A DNA stretch of 64,000 bases from Haloarcula marismortui ATCC 43049. Its GTDB lineage: Archaea; Halobacteriota; Halobacteria; Halobacteriales; Haloarculaceae. How positions within the stretch are numbered: position 1 is the stretch's first letter; each line of letters opens with the position of its first letter. Made by a program: the position numbers and the translations under genes. Location: contig NC_006397.1 in assembly GCF_000011085.1 (NCBI RefSeq), forward strand, positions 186,001 through 250,000, given 5' to 3'. Shown here piece after piece: positions 33,956 through 42,926 of this stretch. The notes below the pieces were generated by a model that was not told the origin of the DNA, ran no database searches, and was given only the letters and a program-made list of their open reading frames with translations.

Positions 33956-35638
33956 TCAGGATTCGACTTCAGCTTCTGCTTCGGCGTCGTCGTGGAGCTC
34001 GGTTCGGCGGATCTTTCCAGTCACGGTCTTGGGCAGTTCCTCGCGGAACTCGATTTCGCGCGGGTACTCGTGTGCGGAGAGCTCTTCTTTCACGTAGCTC
34101 TGGATGTCTTCTTTGAGTGGGTCGGACGGCTCCGCGTCATCGCTCGGCACAACATAGGCCTTGACGATGTTGCCCCGCGCTTCGTGAGGTTTGGGAACGA
34201 CGGCCGCCTCAGCGACCGCTTCGTGTTCGCCCAGCGAACTCTCGACCTCGAACGGCCCGATGCGGTAGCCCGAAGAGAGGATCACGTCGTCTGCCCGCCC
34301 TTCGAACCAGAAATACCCGTCCTCGTCCTTGTGTGCCAGATCGCCCGAGAGATACCATTTCCCGTCGGGACCGTCGATGAACGCCCGCTGGGTTTTCTTG
34401 GGCTTGTTCCAGAACTCGGCGAAGAAACACGGATAGTCTCCTCGTTGCGCAATCTCGCCCGTTTCGCCGGGTTCCAGAACTTCACCGCTCTGTGGGTCGA
34501 CGATGTCGGCCTCGATTCCAGGGAGTGGTTTCCCCATCGACCCGGGCCGGAGTTCCATCGTCGGATAGTTGTTGATAATCATGTTCCCGGTCTCGGTCTG
34601 CCCGTACGTATCGAGAATCGTGACACCGAGTTCGTCCTCTCCCCACTCGACGACCCCGGCACTGAGTGGTTCGCCGATAGAGAGCGCATGCCGTAAATCA
34701 AGGTTGACATCGGCAAGCACGTCTTCGTTTTCCCGGAGCATCCGGTAGGCCGTCGGGACCGAGAACAGGACGCTGATCGGGTATTCATCCAGCAGGGCGG
34801 CCCACTCGTCGGTGTCGAACTCGCCCTCATACGTGAACAGCGACGCACCCCAGAACCAGGCACCGAGTGTGTTGATTGCACCCGTCAGCCAGCCGAGGTC
34901 GCCAGTTGACCAGTACAGGTCGCCATCCTGAAGATCCACGGCGTGTTTTTGTGTTGCCGCGACACCGGCGATCCAGCGCTGCTTGTGGAGGACGCCTTTG
35001 GCCAGCCCAGTGGTTCCTGAGGTGTAGTACAGCAGTGCGTCGTCTTCCCCGCTGGTCTCGGCAACCTCGTAGGCTGTGCTCGCGCCGTCGAGCGCAGTAT
35101 TGAAGACCACGTCGTCAGCGGGTGCGCCGCCCCCGCGGTCAACAGTGATTACGTGTTCGACCGCCGGCGCATCGTCCAGTGCGTCTTCGACCGTGTCGCG
35201 ATTGTTAGTCGTAGTGACGACGACCTTCGCGTCGCAGTCGTCCAGACGGTACGAGATGCCATCGGGCCCGAACCGCTCGTTGACGCTTCCCCAGACCGCA
35301 CCGTGTTTGAGCGTTCCGACCAGCGCCACGTAGTGCTCGGGGATTCGAGGCATATACGAGAAAACCCGGTCGCCCTGCGCAACCCCGAGGTCGTCAAGGA
35401 CGTTGGCAAACTGGCTTGAGCGGTCAGCAAGCTCCCAGAACGTCATTTTCGACAGCTCTCCGTCGGTCCCGACCTGATAGAGTGCGACCTGTCCCCGGTC
35501 GGTCGCGTGTCGGTCGGCAACTTCGTGTCCGATGTTCAGGTCGTTCGGTGCATCCCAGTCCGCGTCCGCGTAAATATCGTCCCAGGAGAATTCTTGCCGT
35601 GCTGTGTCGTAGTCCGGGAGGTTGTGGCTGGTCACCAT
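33956..35638 (-). CDS. AMP-forming acyl-CoA synthetase
   Basis: A 560-residue ligase of the acetyl/medium-chain acyl-CoA synthetase group. The ATP loop is 'LLYYTSGTTGLAKGVLHKQR', the adenine-binding motif 'TILDTYGQTETGNMI' and the lid 'GRADDVILSSGYRIGPFEVE'. The acetylatable Lys is in 'LPKTVTGKIRRTELHDD'. The start at 35638 is preferred; 56 further upstream residues are Cys- and Tyr-rich, unlike halophilic protein. A TATA-like box with flanking repeats lies 54-63 bases upstream. It precedes the dehydrogenase and carboxylase genes by 45 bases, so it may activate isovalerate or a related branched acid. Confidence 0.88.
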   Translation of the reverse strand: MVTSHNLPDYDTARQEFSWDDIYADADWDAPNDLNIGHEVADRHATDRGQVALYQVGTDGELSKMTFWELADRSSQFANVLDDLGVAQGDRVFSYMPRIPEHYVALVGTLKHGAVWGSVNERFGPDGISYRLDDCDAKVVVTTTNNRDTVEDALDDAPAVEHVITVDRGGGAPADDVVFNTALDGASTAYEVAETSGEDDALLYYTSGTTGLAKGVLHKQRWIAGVAATQKHAVDLQDGDLYWSTGDLGWLTGAINTLGAWFWGASLFTYEGEFDTDEWAALLDEYPISVLFSVPTAYRMLRENEDVLADVNLDLRHALSIGEPLSAGVVEWGEDELGVTILDTYGQTETGNMIINNYPTMELRPGSMGKPLPGIEADIVDPQSGEVLEPGETGEIAQRGDYPCFFAEFWNKPKKTQRAFIDGPDGKWYLSGDLAHKDEDGYFWFEGRADDVILSSGYRIGPFEVESSLGEHEAVAEAAVVPKPHEARGNIVKAYVVPSDDAEPSDPLKEDIQSYVKEELSAHEYPREIEFREELPKTVTGKIRRTELHDDAEAEAEVES

Positions 35639-35650
35639 ACACCGCTCGGA

Positions 35651-35714
35651 ATACCGGTTTCCGGTATAACTGTACCGGTTACTTTCCACGCAAAATATAT
35701 TGTACCAATTACTA
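35651..35714. promoter_or_regulatory. Operator-like repeats around the synthetase promoter
   Basis: Three elements lie together. ATACCGG-TTT-CCGGTAT is a perfect inverted repeat at 35651-35667. The 13-mers TGTACCGGTTACT (35671-35683) and TGTACCAATTACT (35701-35713) are direct repeats 30 bases apart. Between them is the TATA-like CAATATATTTT (minus strand, about 35691-35701). The arrangement places one copy at the expected transcription start and one just upstream of the TATA box. Confidence 0.5.
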
Positions 35715-35808
35715 TTTGGCTTCCTTCGTAGGTAGTATTTGTACTGTGTATAGCGTAAACAGATGCGTTTACGACATCCGTGAAGATATACACACTCGGG
35801 AGACATAT

Positions 35809-37212
35809 TCAGCGAGACGCGCCGCTTTCAGTCGTGTCTTCGGGACCGGTGTCGGATTCGTCCCACAGAGCACGCGCCACGTCGCGGACGTTGCCCGGGA
35901 AGGAGTTCTGGAACGTGACCCGTGGCGCGATGTACGTTTCCTTCCAGCGCGGGTCCCATGCCGCATTCACGTACAGACGCGAACCGGTTTCATTGTCCGT
36001 TCGGTAGTGCGGCCGTGTCGCCGCCGGTGCGTCCGGTTCGCTGAACGTCCAGTCGCGAGCAGGGTGTGATTTCAGCCAGACGTCGGCCAGAACGCGGCCG
36101 AAATCCTGTGGCGGCACGTCTTCGTCGACGATAACCACCGTGTCAAAAAGCGACGAGAAGGAAAAGAGGATATTCGCGAGTTGCCACTCGAAGCCGCCAT
36201 ACAACACGTCACTGGCCACGAAACAGATACCAAGCTCGGCCTCTGCTGGTAACATGACCCATTCGACTGGTGAGATACCCCAGTAGTTGTTGACCCGGTG
36301 ATAGAGCGTTGCGGCGGTCGCAAGCCCCGTAAGCTGGATATCATCCGCGAGTGGGCGGCCGACCGGGGAGATGGGGATGACTGGGGTGTCAGTAGCGCGG
36401 ACGCTCTCGACCGACAGTGAGAGCGGCCCGCTCACAACGACGTACTCCCAGCCTTCTCGACGGTCGGAGCGGAAGTCAGGTTGACGGTCCACAACTGTCG
36501 TCTCGATAACAACCTCCGTCGCACTCGGGACGAGTCCGCCGTTGGTCGGGACGAGCGGAACGGTGCCAGTTACCCCACAGGACTGGATTGGCGTGGTCGT
36601 TTGCTCGGTGACAGCGAGCAGGTATGCCGTCGTAATCGCCGCCGGCGGCACGCCAAGCGCTATCGTCATCGTGGTCCCGTCAGCAACAAGCGACGACAGC
36701 GCGTCCGGGACGCGCACTCTGAGCGTGTCGCCGCCCACAACCGAGCCGTGAACCGGTGCCCAGTGTGTGCCGTCAGCGGTCGAGACCGATGCGACACCAA
36801 GCGTCACTGCAGGCCACATGTCGGTTTCGCCCTGCGGGAGCTGCAGGTCCTGTACGTCGATATCTGTCCCCGAGGCTGCCTGCCCCGCATATGTCGGCTC
36901 CGGATTCCCGCCGGTTGGGCCGAGAGTGCTGATTGTCTCCAGCAGATCAACAAGCGTGGCGTCCGGCTCAAGTCCAAGGCCGAGCGCCAGTCGCGACCAC
37001 GGCCGGGCCTCGCGGTGCTGTGTCTGGTCCGGACCGCTGAACACACCGCTAACTAGATCTATGCCTGTGGGTCGCTGGAACCGAAGCGTCGGCCCACTCG
37101 CACGGAGCGCCTCCGCCGCAAGCACGTCAACCGGGACCTCGAATGGGCCGTCGAGTCGGACGAGGTCGTCGTCGCCGGCCAGTCCACGGACGTACTGCGT
37201 GAACGGTATCAC
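35809..37212 (-). CDS. Divergent UbiD-like protein lacking the usual acidic motif
   Basis: A 467-residue UbiD-family protein, recognisable from 'REARPWSRLALGLGLEPDAT', 'YLLAVTEQTTTPIQSCGVTG', 'ATEVVIETTVVDRQPDF' and 'TLYHRVNNYWGISPVEWVML'. Active UbiD enzymes have an 'EGPFG' loop and conserved Glu/Arg residues around the prenylated flavin. The matching region here reads 'RQPDFRSDRREGWEYVVVSG' and lacks it. The gene overlaps the canonical UbiD gene by four bases, so a catalytic subunit with a degenerate partner is likely, as in heteromeric decarboxylases or carboxylases of phenolic rings. Function otherwise unknown. Confidence 0.72.
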   Translation of the reverse strand: MIPFTQYVRGLAGDDDLVRLDGPFEVPVDVLAAEALRASGPTLRFQRPTGIDLVSGVFSGPDQTQHREARPWSRLALGLGLEPDATLVDLLETISTLGPTGGNPEPTYAGQAASGTDIDVQDLQLPQGETDMWPAVTLGVASVSTADGTHWAPVHGSVVGGDTLRVRVPDALSSLVADGTTMTIALGVPPAAITTAYLLAVTEQTTTPIQSCGVTGTVPLVPTNGGLVPSATEVVIETTVVDRQPDFRSDRREGWEYVVVSGPLSLSVESVRATDTPVIPISPVGRPLADDIQLTGLATAATLYHRVNNYWGISPVEWVMLPAEAELGICFVASDVLYGGFEWQLANILFSFSSLFDTVVIVDEDVPPQDFGRVLADVWLKSHPARDWTFSEPDAPAATRPHYRTDNETGSRLYVNAAWDPRWKETYIAPRVTFQNSFPGNVRDVARALWDESDTGPEDTTESGASR

Positions 37213-38714
37213 TGTGATTTGCCCTCCCGCTCGTCGAGCCGGTCGAACCGCGCAGCGTCTAGTCCCGCTTCGACCAGCCGCTCTTGGGCTCGCTTCCGTG
37301 TTTCTGCGGTCGCCGTCGTGTCCGTCGCATCACCGTCAGTCGTTGCGTCGATGTAGGCTTTAGCCGTCTTCGCCTTCGAAGTCCCCACATCCGCACTGCC
37401 CTTCTCGTCGGGCGTCTGGTAGATGTTGAGCGGGACTTTCGGCATCCGCTCGACGCCGAACTGGTGGAAGTCGGCGTCCGGATCAGCCTCAAGCGCGATG
37501 GTCGTCAACACTGCCCGCGGGTCAAGCGGGTCGACAGCAGCGTCGACAAATACGAAGAAGTCGATGTGGAGCATCCCCCACGTCGTGAAGATAAAGTTCG
37601 CCAGTTCGTGGAGATACCCCGGATACGGTCGGTCAGTCGCGATGACCCAGACGGTGCGGGAGGTAAAGCGCCACGGGACCGCCATCGCAACGTCAAATCC
37701 GGCGGCTCGGAGTCCAACGGTCGCGTCGGGGCCGGCTGCGACGAGTCGGAGCGTACTCGTCGAGTTCTGTCCGTATCCGACACCGCTCCCCTCGACGCAA
37801 AACGGTAGCCGCGGTTCGTGGCGGTGAGTGATCGCATCGACCTCGAACACCGGCATGGAGCGCCGCGGGCCGTTCATGTAGCCGAAGTAGTCTCCGAACG
37901 GTCCCTCATCAAGCCGGTCGTCGGGTCGAACGTGCCCTTCGAGAACTAGCTCGGCCGTCGCCGGAACGTACAGGTCATTGGTTTCGCACTGGACGAGGTC
38001 TACAGGCGCATTTTTCAGGCCGCCCGCGAAGGCCGCTTCGCTCCGCCCTGTCGGGATCCACATATCTGCAGTACTCTCGACAGTGGGTTCTGCACCGATA
38101 ACGACCGCGACTGGCATCGGTTCGCCCCGCGGCTCGTAGTCGTAGTAGTAGCGGTTGGGAACCTGCTCACCGGCCAGTAACAGCAGACTGGCCTGGGAGC
38201 TGTCGTGGATCATCATTCGATGGCTCGACCAGGTCCCCCACTCTGTGTCGGGGTCCGGTGCGACGATGGTGTGGTGGTTAGAATACCGCCCCCCGTCGCC
38301 CTCGTGGATATATGGCCACGGGAACGACAGGAGGTCGACCTCGGTTCCCGTCCGCACTGTTTCCTTACAGGGGGCCCTGTGACTCGCAACGGTTCGAGGC
38401 GCTTTCGTCCTGTTGAGGCGGGCAATCACTCGGTCGTAGTACGTACAGCCTGAAAGGCCACTTGGGAAGCCCAGCGCTTGAGCGAAGTGATCCCAGGGGC
38501 GTGTCTGAGGGCCGCGGTACGGGTCGCCAACCAGTTTCGACTCCGTTTCTATCCCTGCGATGGACTCGAACACCGGGACCGGTCCGTCACGGATGTTGGC
38601 AAGCATCGTCGCTGCACTTGCTTCGAGGTCCCACGACACCGGTTGGTCGAAGGACCGAAGCCAGCCGGTCGTGTCGAGCAAATCGAGGTACTCGCGGAGC
38701 GAATTGACTGCCAT
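37209..38714 (-). CDS. UbiD-family decarboxylase
   Basis: A 501-residue member of the prenyl-FMN-dependent UbiD family. Characteristic stretches are 'PWDHFAQALGFPSGLSGCTY', 'HHTIVAPDPDTEWGTWSSHR', 'AVVIGAEPTVESTADMWIPT', and above all 'ELVLEGHVRPDDRLDEGPFG' with the conserved acidic loop, then 'VFEVDAITHRHEPRLPFCVE'. It follows the small 38718-39212 gene by three bases and overlaps the degenerate paralogue. No UbiX prenyltransferase is in the window. It could act on an aromatic or unsaturated carboxylic acid feeding the aromatic island. Confidence 0.85.
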   Translation of the reverse strand: MAVNSLREYLDLLDTTGWLRSFDQPVSWDLEASAATMLANIRDGPVPVFESIAGIETESKLVGDPYRGPQTRPWDHFAQALGFPSGLSGCTYYDRVIARLNRTKAPRTVASHRAPCKETVRTGTEVDLLSFPWPYIHEGDGGRYSNHHTIVAPDPDTEWGTWSSHRMMIHDSSQASLLLLAGEQVPNRYYYDYEPRGEPMPVAVVIGAEPTVESTADMWIPTGRSEAAFAGGLKNAPVDLVQCETNDLYVPATAELVLEGHVRPDDRLDEGPFGDYFGYMNGPRRSMPVFEVDAITHRHEPRLPFCVEGSGVGYGQNSTSTLRLVAAGPDATVGLRAAGFDVAMAVPWRFTSRTVWVIATDRPYPGYLHELANFIFTTWGMLHIDFFVFVDAAVDPLDPRAVLTTIALEADPDADFHQFGVERMPKVPLNIYQTPDEKGSADVGTSKAKTAKAYIDATTDGDATDTTATAETRKRAQERLVEAGLDAARFDRLDEREGKSQ

Positions 38715-38717
38715 CTG

Positions 38718-39212
38718 TCACTCCTGTTTTCCGAGCACGCGCCTGAGTGGGTCGTCATCGGGTTCGCGGCGGACCTCCGCGTAGGCGTCCAGCAGGGCCG
38801 GTCGCTCTGTGGCGAGGTGGTCGAACGCGACCTCACGAAGCGCATCGGCCGTTGATTCGTACTCGCCAGTCTCGACGAGATACTGCAAGAGTACCTTCAG
38901 ATCGTCGGACCGGGTGTTGAGGATATTCGACGCCGTCTCCTGTTCGGCCGCCAGATGGGCTACGAGCTCGTGATCGATACCGGTCGCATCGGTCTCATCG
39001 AGTAGTTCGACGTATCTGGTCTCGCTGACGCTCTCGTGTGGCCCGGCAACGATTGTAAGCGGTTCCGGGTCAGTGAGTTCAGCAGGGTCCTTGGCAATCC
39101 GGACGCGTGCCTCGAAGATGCGTTTCGTCTGCGCGTCCGTGATCTGTAGTGTGGTTTCTGCCTGTGCTTCCTCAGGGAGATGGTCTGTTGACGTGATGTA
39201 GTGGCTCGACAT
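38718..39212 (-). CDS. Small protein of unknown function, first gene of the UbiD operon
   Basis: A 164-residue acidic protein that I do not recognise. It has no signal peptide, membrane segment or Cys pair. The N-terminal half looks beta-rich ('AETTLQITDAQTKRIFEARV', 'PEPLTIVAGPHESVSETRYV'). The C-terminal half looks helical ('TRSDDLKVLLQYLVETGEYE'). It lies three bases before the UbiD gene, so a third subunit or chaperone of that enzyme is the simplest guess. A TATA-like GTACATATATG (minus strand, about 39266-39276) lies some 60 bases upstream, giving a short leader. Confidence 0.7.
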   Translation of the reverse strand: MSSHYITSTDHLPEEAQAETTLQITDAQTKRIFEARVRIAKDPAELTDPEPLTIVAGPHESVSETRYVELLDETDATGIDHELVAHLAAEQETASNILNTRSDDLKVLLQYLVETGEYESTADALREVAFDHLATERPALLDAYAEVRREPDDDPLRRVLGKQE

Positions 39213-39603
39213 TACCTGCCCTCAGTTGGTTTGCTGATGTTCTTAGCAACCTCTTGTTCCAATGGCATATATGTACCGTCGTCGCGTCACTATCGCATCG
39301 GTTCGTACGTCACCGTCACAATCTGACCGAAGTGGCAACGGTAGATTGTGATCCCGGCATCTGTAGTTGGAGATGCTCCACACACCCACCCCACTGCTTC
39401 CGCTGTTAGCCACCCCACCGGTTCCGCTGTTAGACAGAGAGCAGAACTATACTACCCACAGTGACGTAACTCTGGACGGGTACCAGCCTACTGAAAGCCA
39501 ACGAATACAGGACTTACCCGATACCGATGGCGTGCTCTGACTTTCACTGGCGCTGGCCAGTACCGTGCCGACGTGTTTTATCGAACCGCGCTGTATGATG
39601 CGT
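39213..39603. other. 391-base intergenic region between divergent genes
   Basis: Holds the UbiD-operon promoter near 39266-39276, a near-perfect tandem repeat at 39386-39433, and a TTTTAT box at 39575-39580 that is 26-27 bases before the regulator start. I see no gene in it. Confidence 0.5.
39386..39433. repeat. 24-base tandem direct repeat
   Basis: Two adjoining copies (39386-39409 and 39410-39433) each begin CCACCCCAC and end TTCCGCTGTTAG. They differ at two bases. The unit sits about 170-220 bases from either flanking gene. Confidence 0.75.
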
Positions 39604-40353
39604 ATGCGCGAACTCGTCTTCGCCCTTGACTACGAACCGGGCTGTAACAGGGTTGCAGACGCCCTCGCCGAGCATCCCGATGCCCGCGTCCGCTCGCTGT
39701 CGCTGCACGCCACTGCTGACCGTCTCTGGCGGGTTGACCACGCAACTGGAACGCCAGCCGCACTCACCGCCATCGAGGACGCCTTCCTCACCAGCGACTA
39801 CTACGCTGACTGTCTTGCCACCGAGGACTGCGGTGCCACACAGACCACTCGCGTCCTTGACCGAGCCGATGACATGCTCGTCCTCTACTCTGACTGGGAG
39901 CGCACCCCTGCCTGTGCCTCGGTTCCCCACATCGCTCAGGACCACCTGGGCGACGGGGTGCTGTTCGAGACGCGCCACGAGGGGCGTCACTACACGTGGC
40001 GACTCATTCACTCCGGCGACGGTGACGTGGCCGCGTTCTTCGACGAGCTCGCGGCGGCCGTCGGGGAACGTGCTCAGATGGAGATACTCCGTACTGCCGA
40101 CACGACGGCGTCGATGCGAGAAGCCAACGGGACACAGAGCGCTCTATCGCCGGAACAAGAGGCCGCACTCCAGGCCGCCGTCGAGCACGGCTACTACGAG
40201 TCACCCCGGGAAGTCGACGGCGGCGAGTTAGCCGAGCACCTCGATGTCCCGCGGTCGACGCTCACCTACCGACTGCGTCGGGCCGAGGAACAGTTGGCAA
40301 AACAGTACGTCGCAGGCAGGCACCTGACCGAAGAGCCGCCGGTATCACGCTGA
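39604..40353 (+). CDS. HTH_10 regulator with Cys-rich sensor part, next to a metal pump
   Basis: A regulator of about 249 residues. The C-terminal HTH_10 reads 'LSPEQEAALQAAVEHGYYES' and 'ELAEHLDVPRSTLTYRLRRA'. The N-terminal part holds Cys in 'DYEPGCNRVADAL', 'ADCLATEDCGATQTTRV' and 'RTPACASVPH', which could bind metal. The ATG at 39604 fits the TTTTAT box at leaderless distance; ATGs at 39595 and 39598 also exist. It ends 60 bases before the metal-transporting ATPase, with a 14-base palindrome between. Metal-responsive control of the pump is therefore likely. Confidence 0.8.
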   Translation: MRELVFALDYEPGCNRVADALAEHPDARVRSLSLHATADRLWRVDHATGTPAALTAIEDAFLTSDYYADCLATEDCGATQTTRVLDRADDMLVLYSDWERTPACASVPHIAQDHLGDGVLFETRHEGRHYTWRLIHSGDGDVAAFFDELAAAVGERAQMEILRTADTTASMREANGTQSALSPEQEAALQAAVEHGYYESPREVDGGELAEHLDVPRSTLTYRLRRAEEQLAKQYVAGRHLTEEPPVSR

Positions 40354-40361
40354 CGCTCGGT

Positions 40362-40388
40362 TTGGAATATTCCAATAAAGCCTTATCG
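40362..40388. promoter_or_regulatory. Palindrome and TATA element before the metal pump
   Basis: TTGGAATATTCCAA at 40362-40375 is a perfect 14-base palindrome. CCTTATCG at 40381-40388 is centred 28 bases before the ATG at 40413. The palindrome is just upstream of the TATA box, a usual place for an activator of a leaderless haloarchaeal gene. Confidence 0.6.
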
Positions 40389-40412
40389 AACTCACGCACC
40401 AATCATGAAGTA

Positions 40413-42833
40413 ATGACAGAGAATCCGGATGCGGCGGAGGGGGCGGGTGGCGACGGTCAGCGACAGGAGCGGACTGTCCGCCTCACAGTCCCCGAGATGG
40501 ATTGTCCCTCCTGCGCCCAGAAGGTAGATAAGAGCCTCCAGCGCGTTGACGGCGTTGTCGACGCTACCCTCCAACCGACTACTGGGACGGCCGCTGTCAC
40601 GTACGACCCTGAGCGCACCAGCGGGACAGACGTGGTCAAGGCGATTGAGGCTGCTGGCTACGAGGTCAGCGGCGGCCCGGACTCCGACGCCGCTGAGCAA
40701 GCGGAGACGGGTGGCGGTGCCGATATCGCGCCGCCGTCGGAGGTCTGGACGAGTCCCCGCGCGAAGAAGACGTGGCTCGGCGCAGCGCTGGTCACGTTCG
40801 GTCTCCTGTTCAAATTTCTCCTGACGGCACAGAACGTCGCGGTAGCAAGCGCTCTCGGGTATCCGTTGTCCGTTGCCGACGCCCTATTTCTGGGGGCCGT
40901 CGCCGTCAGCGGTGTCCCCGTCGTCCGCAGTGGCTACTACTCTGCGAAGAATCTAAGTCTCGATATCGACCTGCTGATGGGCACGGCTATCATCGCCGCG
41001 ACCGGCATCGGTTATTTCGTTGAGGCTGCGACGCTGGCCGTCCTGTTCAGCATTGCAGAACTGCTCGAAGACTACGCGATGGACAGGGCACGAGACTCTC
41101 TGCGTGAACTGATGGAACTGTCACCTGACGAGGCCACCGTTGTGCGCGATGGCGAGGAAGTGACGGTGCCCGCCGACGAGGTAGAGGTGGGTGAGACTGT
41201 GGCCGTCCGCCCCGGTGACAAGATCCCGCTTGACGGCACGGTCGTCGATGGCGAGAGCGCGGTCGACCAGTCACCGATCACCGGCGAAAGTGTCCCCGTC
41301 GACAAGGTCGCCGGTGACGAGGTCTACGCCGGCGCAATCAACGAAGAGGGATACCTCGAAGTGACGGTCACGTCGACGGCGGGCGACTCGACGCTCTCGC
41401 GCATTATCGAGATGGTGCAGGGCGCACAGGCGAAAAAGACCGACACTGAGCAGTTTGTCGACCGGTTCTCGGGCTACTACACGCCAGCCGTCGTTGTGCT
41501 GGCGATTCTGACCGCCGCCATCCCGCCACTGGTCATCGCCGACCCAGTGTCAGTGGCTGTAGCGGGGTATGGAGTCACGTTCGTCGGCGACTGGCAGACG
41601 TGGTTCATCCGTGGGCTCACGCTGCTGGTGATTGCCTGCCCCTGTGCGTTCGTTATTTCGACGCCCGTCTCGGTGGTCTCGGGCATCACCAGCGCCGCAA
41701 AGAACGGCGTTCTCATCAAAGGCGGCAACTATCTCGAGGCGATGGGCGAGGTCGACGCTGTCGCCGTCGACAAGACGGGGACGCTCACGAAAGGCGAACT
41801 CGCTGTCACCGATGTTGTCCCTGCCGGCGACACCGACGCGGCGACGCTCCTCAGTCACGCCGCCGGACTGGAACGTCGCAGCGAGCATCCGATCGCCACG
41901 GCGATTCTCACCCGTGCCACCGAGGACGGTGTAGAGGACCTGCCTGCAGTGACTGGCTTCGAGACTCTCACCGGAAAGGGTATCCGCGGAGAGATTGACG
42001 GCGAGATATATTACGCGGGCAAGCCTGCGCTCTTCGAGGAGGTGGGCTTCGACCTCTCACGTACTCGCCGCGAGGCAGACGGTGTCCTCAGGAGCGGAGC
42101 GACCGGGGACTCCTCAGATCATCGGTCTGACGGTGGCGTCGTGTCGGAAGAGACACCTGCGTCCGGTGGCGGGGCATTCGCCGGGAATACACTCGCCGCA
42201 CTGGAGCGGGAGGGCAAGACAGTCATTATCGTCGGAACGGACTCGGAACTGCTGGGTGCCATCGCTATCGCCGACGAGGTACGCCCCGCCTCAAAACAGG
42301 CTGTCGAGCGATTACAGGCGCTCGGTATCGAGCGTGTCGTGATGCTGACTGGCGACAACGAAGGCACCGCCCGCGCCATCGCCGACACGGTCGGTGTCGA
42401 CGAGTATCGCGCCGAACTCCTGCCAGATGAGAAGGTCGATGCGGTCGAGGAGTTGCAGGCGGAGTACGGTACGGTGGCGATGGTCGGCGACGGGATCAAC
42501 GACGCACCAGCACTCGCCACCGCAGAGGTCGGCATTGCGATGGGTGCTGCCGGCACCGACACAGCGCTGGAAACTGCGGATATCGCACTGATGGGCGATG
42601 ACATCGGGAAGCTCCCTTACCTGTACGAGCTGTCACACACCGCCACCGACGTGATCCGACAGAATATCTGGGTGAGCCTCGGCGTGAAGCTCCTGCTCGC
42701 ACTGGGCGTCCCACTGGGACTGGTAAGCGTAGCGCTCGCGGTCGTGGTCGGCGACATGGGGATGAGCCTCGGCGTCACCGGAAACGCGATGCGGCTATCG
42801 CGAATCAAGCCTGACCGGTTTTTCGACGCCTGA
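40413..42833 (+). CDS. Heavy-metal P1B-type ATPase (zinc/cadmium/lead class likely)
   Basis: An 806-residue membrane pump. An N-terminal metal-binding domain has 'VPEMDCPSCAQKVDKSLQRV'. The A domain has 'ITGESVPVDKVAGDEVYAG'. The membrane motif is CPC in 'LLVIACPCAFVISTPVSVVS', the phosphorylation site 'DAVAVDKTGTLTKGELAVTD' and the hinge 'MVGDGINDAPALATAEVGIA'. The last helix pair reads 'GDMGMSLGVTGNAMRLSRIK', whose Asp and 'NAMRL' resemble the Zn/Cd class rather than copper pumps. A poorly conserved insert of about 35 residues ('RSGATGDSSDHRSDGG') splits the nucleotide domain. Start at 40413 follows the TATA box. Confidence 0.9.
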   Translation: MTENPDAAEGAGGDGQRQERTVRLTVPEMDCPSCAQKVDKSLQRVDGVVDATLQPTTGTAAVTYDPERTSGTDVVKAIEAAGYEVSGGPDSDAAEQAETGGGADIAPPSEVWTSPRAKKTWLGAALVTFGLLFKFLLTAQNVAVASALGYPLSVADALFLGAVAVSGVPVVRSGYYSAKNLSLDIDLLMGTAIIAATGIGYFVEAATLAVLFSIAELLEDYAMDRARDSLRELMELSPDEATVVRDGEEVTVPADEVEVGETVAVRPGDKIPLDGTVVDGESAVDQSPITGESVPVDKVAGDEVYAGAINEEGYLEVTVTSTAGDSTLSRIIEMVQGAQAKKTDTEQFVDRFSGYYTPAVVVLAILTAAIPPLVIADPVSVAVAGYGVTFVGDWQTWFIRGLTLLVIACPCAFVISTPVSVVSGITSAAKNGVLIKGGNYLEAMGEVDAVAVDKTGTLTKGELAVTDVVPAGDTDAATLLSHAAGLERRSEHPIATAILTRATEDGVEDLPAVTGFETLTGKGIRGEIDGEIYYAGKPALFEEVGFDLSRTRREADGVLRSGATGDSSDHRSDGGVVSEETPASGGGAFAGNTLAALEREGKTVIIVGTDSELLGAIAIADEVRPASKQAVERLQALGIERVVMLTGDNEGTARAIADTVGVDEYRAELLPDEKVDAVEELQAEYGTVAMVGDGINDAPALATAEVGIAMGAAGTDTALETADIALMGDDIGKLPYLYELSHTATDVIRQNIWVSLGVKLLLALGVPLGLVSVALAVVVGDMGMSLGVTGNAMRLSRIKPDRFFDA

Positions 42834-42926
42834 CGTTTCGCCACCTCACCACTCACGTCCATAGCTATTCTGAGACCGTCGCGACACCAGAGTTGTGTGA
42901 CCGCAGTCGGTACAGGCTTTTAGACG

